From NCBI GenBank assembly GCA_944391895.1, contig CALXVF010000025.1, positions 1 to 12,079 of the forward strand: a stretch of 12,079 nt of DNA, written 5' to 3'. The translations under genes and the position numbers were made by a program. Below the pieces are notes generated by a model that had not been told where the DNA came from, ran no database searches, and worked only from the letters and a program-made list of their open reading frames with translations. The first letter of the stretch is position 1. Every line of letters starts with the position of its first letter. This stretch comes from an uncultured Clostridia bacterium (GTDB lineage Bacteria; Bacillota; Clostridia; TANB77; CAG-508). Positions 1-5,909 of this stretch are shown here, one piece after another.

Positions 1-135
1 GTAGGAGATTCTTCAACAAGAATGTCATACTTGGTTTTCGGAATAATTATGGCTGTTATTGTAATATTTAATCATAGATCAAATATACAAAGAATGGCAA
101 GTGGGAAGGAAAATAGACTAATATTTAAAAAATAG
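1..135 (+). CDS. plsY: Glycerol-3-phosphate acyltransferase PlsY, C-terminal end (partial)
   Basis: This is the last 44 codons of a gene that begins before the window; frame 1 is open from the first base to TAG at 133-135. The visible protein has a hydrophobic segment (about residues 10-23 of the fragment, YLVFGIIMAVIVIF) followed by a polar tail starting HRSNIQRM. That short 'HRSNI.R' segment just after the last membrane helix is typical of the C-terminus of PlsY, the membrane enzyme that moves an acyl group from acyl-phosphate to glycerol 3-phosphate. The next gene, 17 nt downstream on the same strand, encodes glycerol-3-phosphate dehydrogenase, which makes the PlsY substrate; plsY-gpsA is a common Firmicutes pair. 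Only the C-terminus is visible, so the call rests on this motif plus the neighbour. Confidence 0.8.
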   Translation, partial: VGDSSTRMSYLVFGIIMAVIVIFNHRSNIQRMASGKENRLIFKK

Positions 136-152
136 CGATTGGAGGAATACAA

Positions 153-1145
153 ATGAATAAAAGAATAGCAGTTATTGGTAGTGGTAGCTGGGGACTAGCA
201 TTAGGAAACCATTTAGCTGAAATAGGAAATGACGTAAAGGTATGGTCATTTACCGAAGAAGAAAAGAAATTAATAAATACTGAGCATCAATGTAAATTTA
301 TACCTGAAATGACTTTGGACGATAAATTAGTTTGCTCAAATGACCTAAAGGAGGTTGTAGAGGAATCAGACTATATTTTCCATGTAACGCCATCTAAATT
401 TACAAGAAATATTTTTAGAAATTATAAAGACTATGTTGGCGAAAAGCCAATTGTAATTTGTTCAAAAGGATTTGAAAACGATACTTTAAAAACTTTAGAC
501 CAAGTTCTATTAGAGGAATTACCATCTGCTAAAATAGCAGCTTTATCAGGCCCTAGTTATGCAGTAGAAGTTTCAAGACATATTCCTACAGCAATTATAC
601 TTGCATCGAAAAATGATGAAGTTTTAGATTCTGTGTCAGAATTATTAATGAATGATTATATGAGAATATATAAATCAAGAGATGTTATTGGTGTAGAAGT
701 AGGAGGAGCATTAAAAAATATTATTGCATTTTGCGCTGGAATATGTGCAGAATTAAACTTTGGAACAAATGCACAATCTGCTCTAATTACAAGAGGATTA
801 GCTGAAATAACTAGACTTGGAATGAAAATGGGAGCAGAAAAAGATACATTCTATGGACTATCTGGACTTGGAGATTTAATTTTAACTTGTTCAAGTGATG
901 AAAGTAGAAATAGAAGAGCGGGTAGATTAATCGGAAAAGGAATGAATATAGAGCAGGTAAAACAAGAAATAGGAATGACAATTGAAAGTATAGATAATAT
1001 AGAAATTGCAAAAAAATTATCTGCAAAATTTGATGTAGAAATGCCAATAGTAAATGCAGCATATGATATTTTATATAATAATTTAAAACCTAATGATGCA
1101 GTAACAATGCTTATGCAACGAACTAAAAAATTTGAAAATGAATAA
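153..1145 (+). CDS. gpsA: NAD(P)-dependent glycerol-3-phosphate dehydrogenase
   Basis: Cytosolic enzyme that reduces dihydroxyacetone phosphate to sn-glycerol 3-phosphate, the backbone precursor of phospholipids. The 330-residue length is normal for GpsA. An N-terminal Rossmann fold opens with the dinucleotide-binding motif GSGSWG (residues 9-14). The family segments CSKGFE (103-108), LSGPSYAVEV (131-140), GGALKN (184-189, with the conserved catalytic lysine K188), GLSGLGDL (235-242) and SRNRRAGRLIGKG (251-263) follow in the expected order. The start is fixed by GGAGG at 141-145, 7 nt before ATG. It lies 17 nt after plsY and was probably cotranscribed with it, so the pair supplies and acylates glycerol 3-phosphate. 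A terminator follows directly. No key residue appears to be missing. Confidence 0.97.
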   Translation: MNKRIAVIGSGSWGLALGNHLAEIGNDVKVWSFTEEEKKLINTEHQCKFIPEMTLDDKLVCSNDLKEVVEESDYIFHVTPSKFTRNIFRNYKDYVGEKPIVICSKGFENDTLKTLDQVLLEELPSAKIAALSGPSYAVEVSRHIPTAIILASKNDEVLDSVSELLMNDYMRIYKSRDVIGVEVGGALKNIIAFCAGICAELNFGTNAQSALITRGLAEITRLGMKMGAEKDTFYGLSGLGDLILTCSSDESRNRRAGRLIGKGMNIEQVKQEIGMTIESIDNIEIAKKLSAKFDVEMPIVNAAYDILYNNLKPNDAVTMLMQRTKKFENE

Positions 1146-1151
1146 AAATAC

Positions 1152-1185
1152 CACCTCGTGTAAATAATATATGCGAGGTGTTTTT
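1152..1185 (+). terminator. Intrinsic terminator of plsY-gpsA, overlapping the SD of the next gene
   Basis: CACCTCG (1152-1158) pairs perfectly with CGAGGTG (1174-1180). The stem extends inward by U-G, G-U, U-A and A-U pairs to 11 bp around a 7-nt AT loop, followed by TTTTT at 1181-1185 and preceded by an A-rich stretch. It starts 6 nt after the gpsA stop codon. The 3' arm GAGGTG is also the only plausible SD for the ATG at 1186, so a folded hairpin would both end transcription and hide that ribosome site. Confidence 0.85.
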
Positions 1186-2124
1186 ATGAAAAATAAAATT
1201 AGTAAATATTTCTTTACGGCTTTAATTATTGTACTGATTATAATGCTTTCAGTCTTAATATATATAAGATTTTTCAAAAACAATTCAAGTAGTAGTGAAT
1301 ATGCTGAATTAAGAGAAAAAGGGCAAGACGAAGTATTATATCTTGATTATGCAATAATAAATTCTTTAAATAAATTGAATAATATATCATATTCTAGATA
1401 TGAAATTATTATGGAAAAAGTGGAGGATAATTCTAGTCAGTCTTCTTCTCAATCGGGTGGAGAAAATTCATCACAAGGACAGGATGGACAAAATGGGGAG
1501 CAAGGTTCTACTGAGTCTAATGGAACAGAAAACGCTACAGACCAAAGTGAAAACAAAACGTCAAGATTATCTCAAACTGATTCTTTACTAAATGCAAATT
1601 ATATTGATATTCCTTGGAAAGAAATTTCGTATTCAATAGAAACTTTATATACAGCATGGCCTACTATATCTGTAGATTTACAAAAATTAAATGTAAATAA
1701 TGAAGATATATCAAATTTTGAAGTCACATTAGATGGGGCAGCTCAATCAATTAAAAATAATGATAAAAGTAATGCTCTTATTAATTTATATAATTTATAT
1801 ACATTTTTACCAAAGTTCTTATCTTATTTTGTAAATGATGATGCTAAATTGAATTTATATAATACTAAAGCATATTTGCTTAATGCATATATATCTGTAG
1901 ACAAAGGCGATTGGGAGAATATGAGCAATAATGTTAATAGTTCAATAAACTCATTACAATCGGTTATTAATTCTGGTGCTGTTAATGAGTATCAAAAATC
2001 TACTTTTGATAAAGCTTTGACTTTATTACAAGATATTAAAAGTGGAATTAGTATTGAAGATAAGGAAATTTTCTTTTTGAAATATAAATTAGCGATTGAA
2101 CAATTAGAAGTTTTGAAAATATAG
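1186..2124 (+). CDS. Unrecognised single-pass membrane protein with low-complexity linker and helical C-terminal domain
   Basis: I do not recognise the family. From ATG 1186 it encodes 312 residues: a short basic N-terminus; one hydrophobic helix (about 8-28) with no lipobox cysteine, so a signal anchor rather than a lipoprotein; a charged helical stretch (38-80); a low-complexity linker rich in Ser, Gly, Gln, Asn and Glu (about 81-128); and a mainly helical domain (about 135-312) containing aromatic-rich helices such as LYNLYTFLPKFL. The domain probably lies outside the membrane (inference). An in-frame ATG at 1171 exists but sits in the loop-side part of the terminator hairpin with no SD. 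ATG 1186 has GAGGTG 5 nt upstream, so I prefer it. How it is transcribed is unclear, because a terminator ends immediately before the start; read-through or a promoter inside gpsA is needed. A terminator follows at 2161. Confidence 0.75.
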   Translation: MKNKISKYFFTALIIVLIIMLSVLIYIRFFKNNSSSSEYAELREKGQDEVLYLDYAIINSLNKLNNISYSRYEIIMEKVEDNSSQSSSQSGGENSSQGQDGQNGEQGSTESNGTENATDQSENKTSRLSQTDSLLNANYIDIPWKEISYSIETLYTAWPTISVDLQKLNVNNEDISNFEVTLDGAAQSIKNNDKSNALINLYNLYTFLPKFLSYFVNDDAKLNLYNTKAYLLNAYISVDKGDWENMSNNVNSSINSLQSVINSGAVNEYQKSTFDKALTLLQDIKSGISIEDKEIFFLKYKLAIEQLEVLKI

Positions 2125-2160
2125 AATATTTAGGAGAGCAAAAATAGATTTTAATATTAA

Positions 2161-2186
2161 AAGAAGGTCATAACATTGACCTTCTT
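2161..2186. terminator. Bidirectional terminator between convergent genes
   Basis: AAGAAGGTCA (2161-2170) and TGACCTTCTT (2177-2186) form a perfect 10-bp stem with a 6-nt loop. It lies 36 nt after the stop of the plus-strand membrane protein gene and 2 nt after the stop of the minus-strand 34-codon gene. Both flanks are T-rich in their own reading direction but without a clean T run, so termination may be moderate in each direction. Confidence 0.7.
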
Positions 2187-2188
2187 AA

Positions 2189-2293
2189 TTATTTCTCTTC
2201 TATATTTTGAGCTTTGTTTTGTTCATTTCCTTTTTGATTGTTTTTAGAAGAATTATTTTTCTTTTCTTTCTTACAATCTTTGTTCTTAGCCAT
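2189..2293 (-). CDS. Small Lys/Asn/Gln-rich protein, 34 residues
   Basis: A complete small gene on the minus strand: ATG at 2293, TAA at 2191-2189, 34 codons. It has a near-perfect SD, GGAGGTG (2305-2299), 5 nt before the start, a promoter candidate upstream (2376-2348) and a terminator hairpin right after the stop. The product begins MAKNKDCKKEKK and ends AQNIEEK. It is very hydrophilic, rich in Lys, Asn, Gln and Glu, with a single Cys (residue 7) and no hydrophobic segment, so it is a cytosolic, probably disordered peptide. I cannot assign a family. Short Lys/Asn/Gln-rich proteins are common among minor small acid-soluble spore proteins, and the organism carries spore genes, but that is only compositional analogy. 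Confidence rests on the complete expression signals rather than homology. Confidence 0.7.
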   Translation of the reverse strand: MAKNKDCKKEKKNNSSKNNQKGNEQNKAQNIEEK

Positions 2294-2347
2294 AAGAACA
2301 CCTCCATTTCCTGATTGATTAATTATATTATTGACCAAAATTCGAAA

Positions 2348-2376
2348 AATATACTTTAATATTTGACTTTATTCAA
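2348..2376 (-). promoter_or_regulatory. Sigma-A-like promoter of the 34-codon gene
   Basis: Read on the minus strand: TTGAAT (2376-2371), a 17-nt spacer, and TATATT (2353-2348). A start near 2341 would leave a leader of roughly 45 nt before the ATG at 2293. The -35 box lies inside the spacer of the opposing rnpB promoter. Confidence 0.55.
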
Positions 2377-2391
2377 TAATTGATGTAAAAT
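2363..2391 (+). promoter_or_regulatory. Sigma-A promoter of rnpB
   Basis: TTGACT (2363-2368), 17-nt spacer, TAAAAT (2386-2391). The -10 box ends 7 nt before the first base of the RNase P P1 helix at about 2399, exactly where the RNA should start. The spacing and the position relative to the mature 5' end make this the best-supported promoter in the window. Confidence 0.8.
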
Positions 2392-2398
2392 AAATATT

Positions 2399-2745
2399 AT
2401 GAGTAAACTGAGTAATCGCGCATTGTCAATGCCGAAAGGCGACGTGTGAGGAAAGTCCGGGCCCCATAGAGCAATGATGCTGGATAACGTCCAGTGAGGG
2501 AAACCTTAAGGAAAGTGCAACAGAAAATAACCGCCTAATATTAGGTAAGGGTGAAAAGGCGAGGTAAGAGCTCACCGTAGGTGTGGTGACACACCTAGCC
2601 GTGTAAACCCCATCTGGAGCAACACCGAGACTAGGAGGATAAGACTGCTCGTCATCTCCTTAATTTGGTGGCACGAGATATATAGTAATATATATCCTAG
2701 ATAAATGATTACTTTAAACAGAACCCGGCTTATAGGTTTACTCAT
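2399..2745 (+). ncRNA. rnpB: RNase P RNA, bacterial class A
   Basis: Catalytic RNA of ribonuclease P, which removes the 5' leader from tRNA precursors. The 5' core motif GAGGAAAGTCCGGGC (2449-2463), the AGTGCAACAGAAA segment (2514-2526), GGTGAAAAGGCGAGGTAAGAG (about 2550-2570), CCATCTGGAGCAACACCGAG (about 2610-2629), AGATAAATGATTAC (2699-2712) and the 3' motif ACAGAACCCGGCTTATAG (2718-2735) are all present in order. The ends are set by helix P1: ATGAGTAAAC (2399-2408) pairs with GTTTACTCAT (2736-2745). The match of the GTCCGGGC and GAACCCGGC segments and the overall order fit class A, the type expected in Clostridia rather than Bacilli. A promoter lies just upstream. No separate terminator is visible downstream; the RNA runs tail-to-tail into the pseudouridine synthase gene and overlaps its last codons. 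Confidence 0.97.
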
Positions 2746-3604
2746 TAATGATATTATTCATATCAGATGGAATAGAGGATGTAACTTCTATTTCTTTTTT
2801 AATTATTGGATGCACAAAAGTCAACTTATATGCATGAAGTGCCTGTCTGCCAATAAGAGAAGAACTTTTGCCATATAAAGTATCTCCTAATATAGGATGA
2901 TTAATAGATGCCATATGAACTCTAATTTGATGAGTTCTGCCTGTATGTAAAATACACTTAACCAAGCTAAATTCTTCATTTCCAATCTTAAAGTTTTTTA
3001 TAACAGAATATTCAGTAATCGCTTTTTCTCCATTATCACTAATACATCTTTCAATAATACTATCAGCTTTTCTAGCAATAGGTTTATCTATAATACCGCT
3101 ACCTTCGAGTTTTCCTTCTAAAATAGTCAAATATATTTTATTTGTTATTCTAATTCTATCTTGCGCATATTCATTCTTAGCAAAAATAACAATACCAGAA
3201 GTATCCTTATCTAATCTGTTAATAGGTCTAATTTTTCTATGTAAATTAATACTATCATAATAATATTTAAGTCCATTAGAAAGACTATCTTCATAATGAT
3301 TTAGTGAAGGATGAACAGGCATATTAAATGGTTTATCTAAAACAATTAAACTATCATCTTCATAAATAACGTTTAAATCTATTTTGACAGGTACTATGTT
3401 AGAATTATCTTCGTCAAAATCGAAATCCACCTCAACTATATCTGAACTTTTTACAGGAATATCTAAAAAAATATCATTGTTACCATTAAGATAAATTTTT
3501 TTATTTTTCTTTAATTTAGTAAGTAATCTTTCAGATACACCAAACTTTTCTCTAAGCACTTGTCTTATATTAATTTCTTTATCTACAATATATTTCAATT
3601 TCAT
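2738..3604 (-). CDS. RluA/RluD-family pseudouridine synthase
   Basis: Converts specific uridines in structured RNA to pseudouridine; the target (rRNA or tRNA) cannot be told from sequence. It is 288 residues, normal for the family. An N-terminal S4-like RNA-binding region (about 12-60) precedes the catalytic domain (about 75-285). The catalytic aspartate is D132 in NRLDKDTSG (129-137); most relatives have His where this protein has N129. The second signature, GRTHQIRVHMA (222-232), and HPILGDTLYG (236-245) are intact. The start ATG (3604) has GAGGTA (3616-3611) at 6-nt spacing. It is divergent from pta. Its last two codons and stop fall inside the 3' strand of RNase P helix P1, so the two genes converge with an 8-nt overlap and no terminator of their own. 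Confidence 0.92.
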   Translation of the reverse strand: MKLKYIVDKEINIRQVLREKFGVSERLLTKLKKNKKIYLNGNNDIFLDIPVKSSDIVEVDFDFDEDNSNIVPVKIDLNVIYEDDSLIVLDKPFNMPVHPSLNHYEDSLSNGLKYYYDSINLHRKIRPINRLDKDTSGIVIFAKNEYAQDRIRITNKIYLTILEGKLEGSGIIDKPIARKADSIIERCISDNGEKAITEYSVIKNFKIGNEEFSLVKCILHTGRTHQIRVHMASINHPILGDTLYGKSSSLIGRQALHAYKLTFVHPIIKKEIEVTSSIPSDMNNIINE

Positions 3605-3620
3605 AAAAAATACCTCATAA

Positions 3621-3629
3621 TTATTTTAC
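3621..3629 (-). promoter_or_regulatory. Possible extended -10 promoter element for the pseudouridine synthase
   Basis: On the minus strand the intergenic sequence contains TGGTAAAAT (3629-3621), a TGn-type extended -10 element, about 17 nt before the start codon. The -35 position (TGGAAA) is a poor match, so this is only a candidate; its leader would be very short. Confidence 0.35.
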
Positions 3630-3637
3630 CAAAAATG

Positions 3638-3666
3638 TTGTACTTTTTCCATATTTTATATATAAT
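3638..3666 (+). promoter_or_regulatory. Sigma-A promoter of the pta-ackA operon
   Basis: TTGTAC (3638-3643), 17-nt spacer, perfect TATAAT (3661-3666). A start near 3673 would fall at the SD GGAGGT (3673-3678), leaving a leader of only about a dozen bases before the ATG at 3685. I see no catabolite-repression (cre-like) palindrome here. Confidence 0.75.
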
Positions 3667-3684
3667 ACTTGTGGAGGTAAGAAT

Positions 3685-4704
3685 ATGGATTTTATAGAAA
3701 AAATAAAAGAACAAGCAAAACAAGAAATTAAGTCGATTATATTACCAGAAACAGAAGACTTAAGAGTATTAAAAGGAAGTGAAATTGTTTTATCTGAAAA
3801 GACAGCTAATATCATACTTCTTGGAGATGAAGAAAAAATTCAGAAATTAGCTAAAGATAACAATATCAATATAGATGGAGCAAAAATAATTAATCCACTA
3901 AAAAGCGAGAAATTAGATACATATGTAGATGCTTTATATGAACTTAGAAAAGCTAAAGGAATGACAAAAGAACAAGCTAAAGAGCTTTTAACTACAAATT
4001 CTCGTTATTTTGCTACAATGATGGTAAAATTAGGAGATGCAGATGGTTTCGTATCTGGAGCATCACATCCAACATCTGATACACTAAAACCTGTACTTCA
4101 AATTATAAAAGGAAGACCAGGAGTAAAAACAGTATCTGCATTTTTCATAATGTGTCTTCCAGATAATGAATTTGGAGAAGATGGAGTATTTATTTATGCA
4201 GATTGTGGAATGAATGAAAATCCAACTGATGAGCAGTTAGCAGATATTGCTATAACTTCTAGCGAATCTTTCAAAGAATTGGTTAATCCAAATGGAATTC
4301 CTAAAATAGCAATGTTATCATATTCGACAAAAGGAAGTGCTCATTCAGAATTAACAGAAAAAGTTGTAAGAGCTACTGAACTTGCTCATAACAAAGCACC
4401 AGAACTTTTAGTAGATGGAGAATTACAATTAGATGCAGCTATTATTCCAGAAGTTGCAAAAATGAAAGCACCTGATAGCCCTGTAGCGGGAAATGCAAAT
4501 ATATTAGTATTCCCAGATTTAAATGCTGGAAATATAGGATATAAGTTAACACAAAGGTTAGCTCATGCTAAAGCATTTGGACCACTTTGCCAAGGTCTAG
4601 ATAAACCTGTAAATGATTTATCAAGAGGATGCTCAGCAGAGGATATAGCAGGTGTAGTTGCAATAACTTGTGTTCAAGCACAAAATATGAGAAAGGATAA
4701 ATAG
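3685..4704 (+). CDS. pta: Phosphate acetyltransferase
   Basis: Reversibly converts acetyl-CoA and phosphate to acetyl phosphate and CoA in the cytosol, the first step of acetate fermentation. At 339 residues it is the short, single-domain form, without the extra N-terminal domain of the enterobacterial enzyme. Family segments are clear: DADGFVSGASHPTSDTLKP (118-136), GRPGVKTVSAFF (143-154), YADCGMNENP (171-180), DGELQLDAAI (244-253), SPVAGNANILVFPDLNAGNI (265-284) and the active-site motif DLSRGCSAEDI (311-321). By comparison with the Methanosarcina enzyme, S313, R314 and D320 are the expected catalytic and CoA-contacting residues. SD GGAGGT sits 6 nt before ATG. It is followed after 1 nt by acetate kinase, the next enzyme, so the two are surely cotranscribed. 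Confidence 0.97.
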   Translation: MDFIEKIKEQAKQEIKSIILPETEDLRVLKGSEIVLSEKTANIILLGDEEKIQKLAKDNNINIDGAKIINPLKSEKLDTYVDALYELRKAKGMTKEQAKELLTTNSRYFATMMVKLGDADGFVSGASHPTSDTLKPVLQIIKGRPGVKTVSAFFIMCLPDNEFGEDGVFIYADCGMNENPTDEQLADIAITSSESFKELVNPNGIPKIAMLSYSTKGSAHSELTEKVVRATELAHNKAPELLVDGELQLDAAIIPEVAKMKAPDSPVAGNANILVFPDLNAGNIGYKLTQRLAHAKAFGPLCQGLDKPVNDLSRGCSAEDIAGVVAITCVQAQNMRKDK

Positions 4705-4705
4705 T

Positions 4706-5908
4706 ATGATAATTTTAGTATTAAATTCTGGTAGTTCATCTTTAAAGTATCAATTAATAGATACAGAAAGTAAAGAATTACTTGCAAAAGGTAATTTCGA
4801 AAGAATAGGACAAAAAAATGCTTTTCTAACACATAAAGTTGGGGATGAAAAGCATAAGTTTGAACAAGATGTTGAAAATCATGAAATGGCACTAAACATA
4901 ATAATTAGTAAACTTACTAGTAAAAGTTGTGGAGTTATTTCAGGAATAGATAAAATTGATGCAATAGGCCATAGAGTTGTACATGGCGGAGATAAATTTA
5001 AATCATCAATGTTAGTCACTGATGAAGTAATAAAAGGATTAGAAGAATGCATTACACTTGCACCACTTCATAATCCATCTGCAATTGCGGGAATTAGAGC
5101 ATGCTTGGAAATCATGCCAGATAAACCTAATGTTGTAGCATTTGATACAGCATTTCATCAAACAATACCAGAAGAAAGATACATTTATCCAATACCATAT
5201 AAATTTTATGAAAAATACAAAATTAGAAAATATGGCGCTCACGGTATGTCTCATGACTACGTCTCTCATAGAGTTGCTAAACTTAAAAATGTGCCAATAG
5301 AAGATTTAAAAATAGTAAATTGCCATTTGGGTCAAGGTGCAAGTATTTGTGCTATACAAAATGGAAAATCAGTTGATACATCTATGGGCTTTACACCTCT
5401 TGGAGGAATCCCAATGGGAACAAGGTCAGGCGACTTAGACCCATCAGTTGTTACATATATTATGGATAAAGAAAACGTTTCTCCAGAAGATATGAATGAT
5501 ATTTTAAATAATAAATCAGGAGTATTCGGTGTTTCAGAAGTTTCAGTAGATTTTAGAGATATTGAGGCAGAAGCTGAAAAAGGCGACCATAACGCAAAAC
5601 TTGCTATGGATATTTTCATATATGATGTTGCTCAAACAATAGCAAAATATGCTGTTGCTATGCAAGGCATAGACGTTATTACATTCACAGCAGGAGTAGG
5701 AGAAAAAGGAATAGAGGATAGAGAAGCTATTTGCGAAAAATTAGAATGTTTTGGAGTAAAATTAGATAAAGAGTTAAATAATCACAAAAACATTGAGGCA
5801 AAAGTTTCAAGTCCAGATTCTAAAATAGAAGTATGGGTAATTCCTACAAATGAAGAATTACTTATTGCTGAAGATACAGAAAAAATAGTTAAGGAAAGGA
5901 AAAATTAA
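4706..5908 (+). CDS. ackA: Acetate kinase, first tandem copy
   Basis: Transfers phosphate from acetyl phosphate to ADP, giving acetate and ATP. It is 400 residues, full family length, of the ASKHA fold. Catalytic and binding residues known from Methanosarcina AckA are present: N7, S10, S12 and K14 in LNSGSSSLK; R90 in GHRVVHGG; H122; D147 in FDTAFHQ; H179 in GAHGMSH; R240 in MGTRSGDLDP; E383 in TNEEL. One departure is in the nucleotide-binding motif: TAGVGEKGIEDRE (328-340) has Lys at 334 where the family usually has GVGEN. The gene starts 1 nt after the pta stop, and its SD (AAGGAT) lies in the end of pta, so translation is probably coupled. A second, clearly paralogous ackA follows after 1 nt. 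The enzyme looks active, though the GEK change could alter nucleotide use. Confidence 0.96.
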   Translation: MIILVLNSGSSSLKYQLIDTESKELLAKGNFERIGQKNAFLTHKVGDEKHKFEQDVENHEMALNIIISKLTSKSCGVISGIDKIDAIGHRVVHGGDKFKSSMLVTDEVIKGLEECITLAPLHNPSAIAGIRACLEIMPDKPNVVAFDTAFHQTIPEERYIYPIPYKFYEKYKIRKYGAHGMSHDYVSHRVAKLKNVPIEDLKIVNCHLGQGASICAIQNGKSVDTSMGFTPLGGIPMGTRSGDLDPSVVTYIMDKENVSPEDMNDILNNKSGVFGVSEVSVDFRDIEAEAEKGDHNAKLAMDIFIYDVAQTIAKYAVAMQGIDVITFTAGVGEKGIEDREAICEKLECFGVKLDKELNNHKNIEAKVSSPDSKIEVWVIPTNEELLIAEDTEKIVKERKN

Positions 5909-5909
5909 A

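Noticed and set aside
1171..1185. Upstream ATG at 1171 extending the membrane protein by five residues
   Set aside because: It lies inside the terminator hairpin with no SD; ATG 1186 has GAGGTG at 5-nt spacing.
1400..1591. 63-codon open frame in another frame of the membrane protein gene
   Set aside because: Caused by the low-complexity linker; no SD and no independent signals.
5332..5619. Open frame of 95 codons on the minus strand within ackA (similar ones within gpsA, the second ackA and lysC)
   Set aside because: Antisense shadows of strongly conserved genes, without SD sites or promoters.
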